DNA from: Scatophagus argus
Lineage: Eukaryota > Chordata > Actinopteri > Scatophagidae
Direction: 5' to 3'
DNA length: 64,000 bases
Assembly: GCF_020382885.2 (NCBI RefSeq)
Contig: NC_058502.1
Coordinates: 12,551,950-12,615,949 of the forward strand
Of the stretch, positions 30,088-41,700 are shown in pieces. The position numbers and the translations under genes were made by a program. A model generated the notes under the pieces. It searched no databases and was not told the origin of the DNA. It worked only from the letters and a program-made list of their open reading frames with translations. How positions within the stretch are numbered: the stretch's first letter is position 1; each line of letters opens with the position of its first letter.

Positions 30088-31279
30088 CTATTGGGAGTTG
30101 GAGGATGAAGCTCTTCCCCTCAGGCCCCGGCTCCTCTGTCGGGCCCGCTGGCGTCGACTTCCTCTCGCTCTCCTCATCCTCTTCAGGCACAGCTTCGTGT
30201 CATGACCCGACTCATTAACTCTAGGAAACACACACAGATATACATTAGCCTGGAAGAAGAGCTGAAAATTGATATTCCTGCGACAAGCAAGCAAATTAAA
30301 ATAACACCTTGCAGCTGGTAATAATGCGTGTTTGAACTTGGCCGTGGACCAATTTAAGTGAGTCATATATTTGGGTGCAATAAATATGTCAGAAAGGAAA
30401 GCACGAAAAATTGAGGATTAAAAAAATTAGTTGGTAGCCGTGTTAGAAGTGCTAATTGATATTTGTTTTTGTCTCACAAGGAGCAAAACATGTAGAGGAA
30501 ACTGCTTTGCTGCAGGTGTTTTGTTAGGACAAGAACTGGCTTGGCAACAACTTTGGTATTGTTGGCAGAGATTTAGGGGAAATATTAAGACAAGTGAAAC
30601 CACTTAGGGCTCTCAGCCTATATATTCTACAGTTGGTCTTCGAATAAATTTCATTTTTTAACCTTAATTGAAGGATTACATGGGGGTTGACAAAGCTGTG
30701 GCATCTCTTAAGCTTTGAAAACGCTCACAGAAGCAAGTTTTTAAGTTGCGCTGATCAATACTCTCACCTGTTCCAGCAGCGAATCAGCTGCTTGCCCATC
30801 CGTGCCTCAGGATTCAGACACACCGTCATGTTGTTACTCCTCAGTGTCACTCTGAGAAACACATGGAAACCCACACATTATTCACACTCATCTGGATGTG
30901 TGTGTGTGTGTGTGTGTGTGTTTGCTCACATTTGGTACTCACATTACTGTGATTTTGTCACAGATGGGACTCTTTGGGAAGACTTTGAGCTCTTTCAGTT
31001 GACCTCTGACACCCGGTTCTGTCTGCGGACACAAACATCTTCCCGGGACAAACGTGCTGCCCGACTCCTTCACTGCACAGACACAGTAACAAGATTACAG
31101 GTTAAGTCAATACAGTGCAACAGTGGCAGAGATTAAGTTACTGTAAATTCACATACAGTTTTATCCAAGTAAGACAAACACTTTGAAAGAAAAATACACA
31201 GTTGGTGTTTTTTTTTACCTGTGATAAGTACACAGCAGAGGCTCAGGAAAGCGAGCTGACAGGCAGACTGAAGATTCAT
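30088..31279 (-). CDS. CXC chemokine, CXCL9/10/11-like (4 exons), nested in rassf4 intron 1
   Basis: Coding exons on the minus strand are 31279-31219, 31072-30943, 30851-30768 and 30220-30088. All junctions are GT-AG and in phase, giving 135 residues. Residues 1 to about 20 are a signal peptide. The mature part has the CXC pair in GRCLCPQT (Cys33, Cys35), then Cys58 in ICDKITVIVTL and Cys75 in VCLNPEA. Human CXCL11 has GRCLC, CDKIEVIITL and RCLNPKS at the same places, the closest match I can recall. No ELR precedes the CXC, so an inflammatory lymphocyte-type chemokine acting on CXCR3-like receptors is the likely role (inference). Oddities are two additional cysteines (89, 103), a glycosylation sequon NMT at 71-73, and a tail after residue 104 dominated by Arg. 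Family is certain. Orthology to one mammalian CXCL is not, because fish have lineage-specific copies. Confidence 0.88.
30897..30921. repeat. (TG)n microsatellite in chemokine intron 2
   Basis: A 25-bp TG tract just downstream (on the minus strand) of the chemokine exon-2 donor. It reads as CA repeats in the pre-mRNA. Confidence 0.9.
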
Positions 31280-31330
31280 GCTGGAGACAAGCTGAGCGCT
31301 GACACTGAGCCCCAGAGCCACATGTTGCTG

Positions 31331-31394
31331 TTTTATACTCTTACTCCTCCCCCCACACACTCAGAGCTGGGCTTTCCAAACCAGGAAATTCCCC
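31331..31394 (-). promoter_or_regulatory. Chemokine promoter: TATA box and NF-kappaB site
   Basis: On the minus strand TATAAAA occupies 31337-31331, about 52 bp before the start codon, so the leader would be very short (roughly 20-30 nt). About 47 bp upstream of the TATA box, 31393-31384 reads GGGAATTTCC, a perfect fit to the NF-kappaB consensus GGGRNWYYCC. A weaker kappaB-like string, GGGCTTTCC (plus strand), is at 31369-31377. TATA plus proximal kappaB sites is the typical promoter design of interferon- and TNF-induced CXC chemokines. Occupancy is inference. Confidence 0.6.
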
Positions 31395-32060
31395 ATGGCA
31401 CTTTCTCTCTAAAATCCCGCGACACAGGATTCAGGATGCAGGGACATCATTCTTCTGGCTTCACCAGAGACGACTTGACAACCCGAAGGACACAGTGATT
31501 AAAAGCTTTCCTGTTTTGGTGTAAATTGAAATTTTTGTACAAAAAAGGACTCTGGTGTTGCAGTTTTGTTTAAAAAAAATGAGTGAAAGAAATGACCAAT
31601 TAGTTTTTAATTATTATGATGCAAACTGTTTGAAGCTTGTGATTGGAGATGTCCTTGAAAGGCACAGAAGACACAGAGGCTTTTTCCGGTCTTGTTTGGC
31701 CTTGCTGCAATATGTTATTCCACCAGTGTGTTGGCTCTGTGTCAACAGCATCATGTGATTTATCCTAATTCCCTGTCTCTGCTTTTAACTTAGAAGCCAT
31801 TTGTTCAACAAAACTTGCCATCCTAAAACTGAATCAACAATGACATACAACACCACCATGGACATATTTCATGAAACATTGGTTTTGTGACGTATTTCTG
31901 TGTGGTTGTTCATCATCTTTTTTAAAAGCATGTAGTCAAAGGAATTTTTAACCACAAGCTCATTATCATTTATGTAGACTGAATCATTAGTTTAGAAATC
32001 GTACAATCTTTTTCTACTGTCTGTCTCGTGTCTTTCTGCCACAGCTGGGCTCCAGTCAGA

Positions 32061-35000
32061 ATGAGTGAGCATCAGACGTACGTGAAGCTCAGTGAAGAGA
32101 AACTTATATCAAAGTAAGTTGTTTTAGTTCACTCTCCGCACTCCGCAGTAAAGCATTAAGTGTCATCTTTGCTTGCATCGTGTGAGCAATGAATGCTAAT
32201 CTGCCATTTGTGGTCTTGTGTTCAGGTCTGACATCTTGTCACTGCTAAGGACCTACAACTGTTATCATGAAGGGAAAAACTTCCAGCTGAGGACTCGAGA
32301 GGTGAGAACAAAGGCTCAGCCGCAGACATGCCACCTGAGAGGAGACGGTCCTGGCAGGAAAAAAAAAGAAAAAAGGGAGAGTTATTGCTAGTTTGCTCAG
32401 TAATGTGTGTGGGCGTTCTGAATTGCAGTACATGCAGCATTGTTAAATGGGTCACACACATAACAAAAATGGAACCAGTTACACCAGCACTTTGATTCTC
32501 AGGTGGATAACGAGGACAAAACAACCTGAGACCAAATAAGCCTCCAGTGTGGCTGCAGTTCTTAGCTCGGAGCTGAGATTCTTTGGTTGTTTTCCAACAA
32601 TCCAAACGGCTGACAGACCACAAAAAGCCCCCTTGTCCTTGAATGAAAATGGAAACGGGAGAAGGAAGGGAGGGATTGCATATTTCAGTCATATACACTA
32701 ACCTCAGTCAAGTATTTCCACAGTAAACGTTTTGCTGTTGTGGTGTGCCTGTAAAAAGCTTGAAGGAGTCTTATTATTTGTTTGATAATCCTTCTGTGGG
32801 TTTTATGGTTGGGAGTTCCCCTTTGTGTTCACCAACAGGTTATTGAGACACACAGAAAGAGAGAGAGAGAAGTGGGTGTGGGTAGGACAGGGTGGTCAAG
32901 ATGTGGCCCTCTTTTCTGTCCCCCCAGCCGGACTTACATCACTTCACTCTGGGAAAATCCCCCCTCAGTCACACTTAGACGACATACACCATACACATGT
33001 ATAACAGAGTGACCAATCATATCACAGTGCTGACATAATACTTAGCAAAAATAATGATACAATACTTTGAACCTCTTAAAAATGTTATTTGTTCAAACAC
33101 ATCAGCCTTTATTACAGTTCTATTTTATAATTTTTTTAATGTTGACCAGATCTCCCTCAGAAAAGAGATTTTAATATCGAAAGACTTCTTGGTTAAATAA
33201 GTAAATAAAGAACTCTGCTCAGTATAATCCCACATTATAGAGAATGAATCAGCACATTGCATCACAGCACTGTCACTTGTCATCTGCCATCTGAAGCTTT
33301 TATGCGGGATTTTAAAGATGCGTCATCTTCAAAGTTCACAGTAATTCCAACTAAACATGTTTCTTCACTAATGGCTAAATAGATTCAGTGCAGACTTGAA
33401 GAATAACAAAAGTATAAGATAAGATAAGATTTCCTTTATTGTCCCACAATGGGGAAATTCACATTGTTACAGCAGCAAAGTGGATAGTGAAAAACAGAGG
33501 TAGGCAATAATAATAAACAATTTAGGATAGGAAAAAAAGAAGAGCTAGTAATATAGATATAATATAATATAAAACGCTATGTACAAGAGAAAGCAACAAA
33601 AACACAGCAACAGATAACAACAGAATAGCAGCAGTTGGGGTTGTATATATTTCTCTATATTTGTAAGTGATGTAAAAAGAGACTGATGTGTTGGTGAGGA
33701 GTTAAGGGTCTGAATCATTGTTTAAAAGTGACAATAACTCACTCATAAAAGCTAATTTAATATCATCTCTTTTTACATTCACAAATATATTGCTCTTGAC
33801 AAATTTGTCAAGAGCAATATATTTGATTTATTGATAACTGAACATTAGCTGCATTATAGCTACATCCATATAGCTAACTACATCCCACAGCATTAATGTT
33901 GCAAGAAATTAATAAATACTTGTAGGCCTGTATCGCATTGTGCAAAGAACTGTTTGGTGTAGTTGTGCCTCAGAAATGTTAACTGGATCATTTGCTAAAA
34001 ACCACAACTAAAATAAAACAAAACATGAAACTGTGAAGAATCACAATTCGAAGCAACACAAACTTTTTTTTTTGAAACTGAAAGTTCATTTTGACCTTGA
34101 AAACAGCAGCTAATGAAACAATCTCACAACCAAAATCCAAAATGGAAGAAAGATCTACCTTTGTGTAAGATTTTCTATTCTCTTGCATAAATAATATTGT
34201 CCTGGCTGACCTAGTGACATCTTTCGAGCTGAGACCAAACATTACCAAGAGTGACTCATTAGATATTTTGTGGCTTTGCGGGCATTACTCAGCAGTGACA
34301 CGGCCAAATTTTTTTTAAACCTCTAATGTACATTTATTTCGGAAAATGCAATGACTGTGTGAATGAGTTTAAATGAAAACCAGCCGTAGACAGGCACCAT
34401 CTCTTCCAGACAAAGGCTTTGTTTGATGGTTGGGATGATGATGGTTTGCAGGTGTAGTCAGGTGATTTGTATTAGTCATTTCCCCTCCCTTCACTCCTTA
34501 ATCTGCTTAGCAACAGACTTACTGGATTCACTGCTATGCTCAAGAGCACTACAGCATGGAGGATTTGTGCTGAAAAGTCTGTAAACCTTTTTCATCTGAT
34601 CAACTGTCATTTTAGCCTCTAAAGCCCACTACTACTATTACTACTACTACTTACTACTACTATTGTACTACTGCACAACATTATTTTTCCAGACTGTACA
34701 GTGATATAGTCTAAAGATTTTAATCTATCAACACTGGGCTCAGGAAAACACACTGAAGGTATTTGCCAGTACTTGTTTGCTCTATTAACCTCAAATATCA
34801 ACCTATGTGCGTTCAGTGCCCTCTATCGGCTGCATTAGGTACTTTAAAAGGACATCGCTGTAGCACTATTGACTACCACTAGATGGCAGTAAGATGCTTT
34901 TTTTGTTTGTTTGTTTGTTTGCTTGTTTGTTTGGCACCGGTGATTGTAATTTTAGTAAATATTTTATTATTGGATTCGTAAATCAGATGCTTCAATTTAT

Positions 35001-37078
35001 GTTAACTTTAGTGATTTCAGTTAATTTAACTGCTCTATGTACTGTTAGAGGTTTGAGCTGTAAAAAGAGTCATGGAAGAAGTACTCGTTTACTTAAGTGA
35101 AAGAAGCAATAAACCAATATAGAAATACTCTATTACAAGTCCTTCATTCAAAATTGTGCTTTACTTTTCCTGCGTTTGAAGTAAAAGTAAGTAAGTTTAA
35201 GAAAAATAAATGCTTGCATAAAAATTACTACTAAAAGTTTCAAAAGTAGAAGGACTTATTATGCAGAATGACCGATTTCAGAAAACACCTATTAACTCAC
35301 TGAAAGATAATTACTGATGTATGTGTTTATCATTTCAATGTTGCAGTGACTAATTTTTTTCCATGGATGGAAGCCTGGCAGGAGTGTTTCAGTATGGCTG
35401 CAAATAAGTTTTTAATCACCATTTAATCTTTTGAATCTATTATTCCCAGAGCTCGGCGTGAAGTTGTCAGTGTTTTGGTCTGTTGGTCTGTGACCAACAG
35501 TTTCAATCCATTTAAAATTCACCGATCTGCCATATGTTCCCACATCTTATAGAGCATATATGATTAAGCACTGGTCATATTATTGAATTTTTCTTCGTTG
35601 GTGGTTCATTTTATCCATTTTCATTGGTTTCATCAGTTTGATAAGATAAGATAAGATGTACATTCATTTTCTTCTTGATTGATCAGTTAATTTTCCTTTA
35701 TTTTCTTCTTTGTTATACCATTTCTGAGGATGTCACTGTACATTGTGCTGTGTATGATATGTGACAAAAAAAACCTGAACTTGTTTACAATAGAAAACAA
35801 GAAGAGAGCAGAAGATTCTCACATCTGAAAAGCAAGAACCAGAAAATGTCTCTTGATTAATGACCGGAAGGATTAAAGAATTATTGAAATTATTGTAAAC
35901 ATCAATCATTTCAATCATTCAACTCGATTTGAGATATAATGATGGAGCAGCAAAGAACAAACATTTTCGTGATTATTCCAGTATTTAATTAGAAACAATA
36001 TCCTTTACATCATATGAAACAAAGTAAACATGTAGACTTCAGTCCTCAGTGCATAGAAATAAATAGACCTTCATTTTTCTCATGAGCCATCATATTAAGT
36101 CCCATCATGTAGTGCATTGCACACAGGTCCTTCCATCCTTGTTTGAGTGAGAGGTACTCCACCAAAGCGCCTTCAAGGCTTCCATCACCAACCGAGTCTC
36201 TGTTCAAGTCCTTATCTGTCCAAACAGCCAGTCTACGGGGTCTTTGTCCCTGCAGTCTTTTTCTCTGCCCATCTTGACAGAGAAATCCTCTGTGCTGTTT
36301 AGACTCAGGCTGTAAGGTCTGGAAGTCCTTAGAGTGCGGGGAGACCCGCGAGGAAGTGAGGCTGAGACAGAGAGCTTCATCTGAGCCTTTGAGAAGTGCC
36401 GCAGCCTGGGTGACCTCTGGAGTCTGACGGGGCCGTAGCTTGGGGCCTCGACAGGGCAGGCAAGGGCCTGGATACTGCTCATGTAGTCCTCTAGAGACTG
36501 GGAGCTCTGGTTAGATTGGGAGGATGAGGGATGCACAGGCAAGTCCTCGAGTGTCTCAGTAATGGTGGGTAAGAGAGGCAGGGAGAGCAACAACCGCCTG
36601 CGTCTCATGCTGGAGCAGGAGAGGAAAAATAAAATCATTAGTTTGTGTCATTTGTTTTGCATACTAACTTTCAGCTTTTTGCTTTTAAAAACAATGGATA
36701 AGCTGATAACTGTACATATTCCTCTTCCTGCACTCAGTAGTGTGAATTACTATTTAATGTTTACTGTGCAATTTTTTTAATGTTAAAATTGCTCTCATAA
36801 CATTTAACTTTAATTTTATCTTCTGTGCTGTTTTCTAACAAGGAAACTATCCTGTGTAATGAAATAATAGCTGATAATGAGGAACGAAAAGAAGAAGAAG
36901 CACTCTCACCTGTGATGTTTGGGCTGTAGGGTTGACACACAGTGTGAAACAAAGTGATGTCTAGTCCACTGAGTTGAGTATGACTGACTCGGAGAGCACG
37001 TATCCAGGCTTTATAGAGGCACACTGAAGCAGAGTGATTAACCGCCCCTTCCAAAAATAGGTCTGCTGACCTTACACA

Positions 37079-37130
<52 letters not shown>

Positions 37131-38699
37131 TAAGGGTGTGTTCATGCCTGTTCAGGAAACTCAGGAGTGGCGGGTTAGCGAGGTTCAGTGGTGCAGCTGC
37201 TCTGCATGTTTATATTCCAGAAACAATGAAGCCCTGTGAGCAATCTACCCTGAACTCCAAAGACCCACTTTCTCACTGGCTTTTTCATACATATAAAGAA
37301 ATGGAGTACTGATCCATAAACTGTATGTGGATGAGCTTGAGAAAAATCATGTGGTACCACAAGAAATTGAGTGAGTTCCTCCTTGTGACAACACTGAGAG
37401 AACAGAAACATTTTATAGCATTTCTGCCCAAATCTCTATTTTTCTCAGCTCTACCTGGCAGCATGATTTTTTAAATCCGTTTTTCCACAGATTCTACATT
37501 CTACTTCTGTATACGCAAAATAAGTTTTGGATATTTTCCGCATTGTTTCTCTGTCAGACAAATTGTTCAAAAATACAAAAGTTCACACATCCACCTTTTA
37601 TTTATGTTTATGTTTTTTGCACTTTTTGTACTTTTTGGACTGCATTTACATGCACCACACATGTGTGCTGTTTCTCTCTCTTTGTTTTTTGTTTTTCTAC
37701 CCTAAAATTGCTCACAAATAATTCACCATTCAAATAATTCACCACCAGCTGACGGAAACCAAATATTTGTATGTACGATTTTATAACTGGCAATTTTCAC
37801 TTTTAATGAAGGTTTGACAAAACACACCCGTATACCATATATCCTAAATACACTATGTTACTTAATTAAAACGAAAAACCATCATCATTTCCAATAAAAA
37901 TCCATATTATACTTTTCTCCGAAGTTTATTTCCATTTCAAGTGTTTGCAATAACATTTTACAAGAAATTACTTATTCAGAAAGACTAGCATGTAACCACA
38001 AACCTTTAACAGGCAGTGTATCAAATGATCACATTTCTGAGAACAGAATTGTTCTCCCTTTAATTTGTGTTACTCTGGTGTTAAAATGTCCGTGACAAAT
38101 TGATTTTTAGACTTTTCCATCCAAATAAAAGAGCTGCATTGTATTCTGTGGTATCAGATTAGACAAAGTGATGACATAATAAGCTATTTTCAAAGAAAAA
38201 CAAACTGTAATATTTGAATGAATCCTGGGTCAGTTGTAATATATGCACAGAAAACTTGACTGCTTGTTACATCTCAAGTTTCACTATTCAAACATGCTTT
38301 TATTTTTTGTTTGTTTGTTTTTTTTTACATTTAATAGTAACAGTCTGAAACAGGGTGACACTGTTTTTTCCCTGTACTCAAAGCACAAACAGCAGTACAA
38401 CTATTTTCTTCTAAATTCAGAGTTTCATTTTTGTGAAATCAAAACATCTCCCCCTGCCTGTACGTGACCCGAAGCAGTTGTTCCCCATTCCCATTACCGC
38501 CTCCTTCTCAGACGTGACTTCACTCCTGTACTGTGCTAAATAAAAAGGGATGGTCAAACCTGATGGGTTTCTCCAAGATGGGAACATTCACTCTGAGAAC
38601 GCTGTGAGCGTCTGTTCCTGCACGTACACCTGATATTGAGCCGCTGTGGCAGCCAGCCAGCAGGATATCCTTTTTGACCATGAGTGCTGATAATTATTG

Positions 38700-38757
<58 letters not shown>

Positions 38758-41700
38758 GAGGATGGAGAGTTCATCCTTGAGGGGTTACTGAACATCTACT
38801 GGGGTCTACGCCGACCAATCAGACTTCAGATGTATGATGACAATGAAAGATTCCGTATTAACAGGTATGACAACCTGATTCAAACTTACACACACTCACA
38901 CACACACACACACACACATATACCTTGGTGTGTTGAACAAACAAACACAGGCCTTGTAACTACAACAGAGTCAAAAGGGACCTCACACACAATAGCAGAG
39001 AAAGTCAAAGTCCATCAACTCACCTCTTTGTCCACTAGTACCCCCCACCCTGTATTATTTAGTTAAGACAATTGGGAAAACTCTTTTAATCTGAGCAGTA
39101 CATGATGTCTGTGTACTAAAGATTTGGTCAACTTTTGGGTTTTTTTTGCTAGTTTGGGATTAAGAAAAGATAAGTTAAAAAGCCAAGCTTTGCCATCGTG
39201 GCTGGTGGGATCCAATTGCAAAATGGTCCCTAATTCTCCCTAATGTCCCAGAGTCTACAGGAATGATTGAATCTGGGACAAAGTGATGTGGAGCTTACAA
39301 TTAATCTGAGCCAGGGGTGAAAAGGCGATGACACCTTTCCTGCACCACAGAAAACCTGAGGTCTAGTATCTTGTGAAGATTTATCTTTGACCTTGAAGCA
39401 ATAGTTTGTCCAAAGGTTAAAAAAACAAAACTGCCCATCAGTAGCAATAAGCAAACAAGAAAAACATGTTAATTAATGACCTTGCTGGTTCCACTTGCTT
39501 CCACATGCTGAAATAAATTGTCTCCTGGCATTACAGTGGTGTCAATCTTAAAGTTGTGTTATTTTTGCAAAACACCTAGATGCATTTCAGGGATTGTACA
39601 CTATAAAGTGTAATGTCAACATAAGCACATTTTCCTCTGTGCTCCTACAGGAACGACAGATCTGCTGTGGCAAAGCAGTTATCGCCAGAGTCTAATAATA
39701 ATTCACTGAGCAAAGAAACGGGACCAGCTGGTGAGTAACAGACACGTGCAGTCATTCCAGCAGATACCTGCTGGATTAATGTGGATTACACACACATGCT
39801 GAAACAGATTACAGTTCCACAAATGTCGCATTCAGCATTTCCAGTGGAAAGGTTGGCTCACGTGGTGAGCACAGATTACCATGAGATGCCATAAAGTATC
39901 AGATCAACAACGCTATAAATAACCAAGGTTAGACTACTTATTCTTGGGTCTGACTTTGTCCTTTTAAAGCAGTTTTGTCACCTGCTGACATCTCGTGGGT
40001 AGCATTCTTAACCAAAGATAAATAACAGAAGAAGTTTGCTTTGTGCACATTTTATTTACTCCCCCTGCTTACACAGATAATTGGCTTTGGTTTCACAATA
40101 AAGTTTCATCACATGATGATCTTAATGCCATCTTAGAGGACTTAAAATTTTGATAGAAAGACAGAACCCTCACCGCAAAGATAAAATCATTTACTATTTT
40201 CATTTAACTTGTACACTATAATTCTTTATTTTTTACTTTTTGACAAGTGTGTATTACAGCAAAGTTACCCTGATCAGCCTGGAGTTGGCATCAGAGTTAA
40301 AAACACTGCACACTTTGTGGGACTGGAAAAATATAATATATACTTTGAAAGGCAACCGAAGTGTTCAGAAAGAAACCATTTTACCAATATTTAAGATCTG
40401 TGATGTTGGTGAACTCATGAATGAAGGAATACAATGAACGGATGAAAAGCGGACAATTTATGTCTTTATTTGTGTGGCTCAACAGAACCAACAGTGCATT
40501 GGCTTAGAGAGTGTAGAGGGCCTTTTCAATCTTGATGACTTGTTTTTAACCTTGAAAAATGCGGTAAAGTGGCCAAATAAATCACATTTTGTTCATTAGT
40601 CCAAAAGAAATTGGATCGGTTATTGTATTTGTGATATGTTGTGACATATTTAGGAAAATTAGGGGTGACAAAATCGATAATGAAAGCTCCTTTCTAAAAC
40701 ACCACGTGGTGTTGCAGCCTTACATAAAACTATCAGCATGTTTCGTCCTTTTAAGAATAACTGTAGGCATGGTGGCTGACAGCTGATCTGACATCATCTG
40801 ATGTAAGAGGCATGAGAGTTGTGTTTTTGTTTACATGCATTCCCGAGATGGTGAAGTGGGAGGTCAGGAGGAAGAAGATTCTCCTCAGCTGTTGAGGACC
40901 AGGAGCGACGCTTCCTTCATGCAGATTCAGAGGAGGTCAAAGACGCACACTGCCGGAGACTTGCAGCGCTTGCGCACACACAGGTTTTCGATCAACGGAC
41001 ACTTCTACAACCACAAGGTACAATAAAGAGAACACACACAAGCACACACGTCGATGTATCCCGTTGCTGACGCATCTCCAGGTGCAGGAGTTTCCTGTGT
41101 GGGTGTGCTTGTGCTTGAGTTTCACAGCAGCCTGGTGTGAGCTGATTTCATTAATGTGCCTCAGAGTACAAGGCTGCAATAAGTTCCTTCATCAGTTTCT
41201 CCTGAACACAGTGTGTGTTGTTATTGAACTGAATCCAGCTGCAGGGATTTCCTTTTGTTTTAGATTTCCTGTTCAAAATGTCCAAGGTGTTCATGGCCAG
41301 GAACCCCTGTTCAAATAGGAGTCCTCGGTACTTTGTGTCCTCTTTTTAAAAGATTTCTCATGTTTGTTTCTCTTGCCTCCAGACATCTGTATTTACTCCA
41401 GGCTACGGTTCAGTCACTAATGTACGAGTAAACAGCTCCATGACAACCGGACAAGTCCTCAACCTGCTGCTGCACAAGTTTAGAGTAAGAAATAAGATGA
41501 TTTTTAGACCCAAAGTAGTGTGTCAGTACAACTTAAAACTAGAAATAATCTCTATTTGTGTGTTTTAAGGTCGAGAATAAATCTGAAGAGTTTGTCCTTT
41601 ATATGGTGCACGAGTCTGGTGGTAAGTCATAATTCTCAATGTGGTTGCGTCATAAGATAAGATAAGATAAGATAAACTTTATTGATCCCGTAGTGGGGAA

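Noticed and set aside
36609-36638. Longer depp1 start (MILFFLSC...)
   Set aside because: Those codons are the polypyrimidine tract of the intron before the coding exon. The family N-terminus starts at the MRRRR methionine.
37052-37066. Hormone-response-like inverted repeat AGGTCTGCTGACCT near depp1
   Set aside because: One half-site is imperfect and the spacing is one base short of a classical estrogen-type element.
40698-40713. 16-bp palindrome containing an E-box CACGTG in a rassf4 intron
   Set aside because: Short palindromes of this size occur by chance in 64 kb, and no promoter is nearby.
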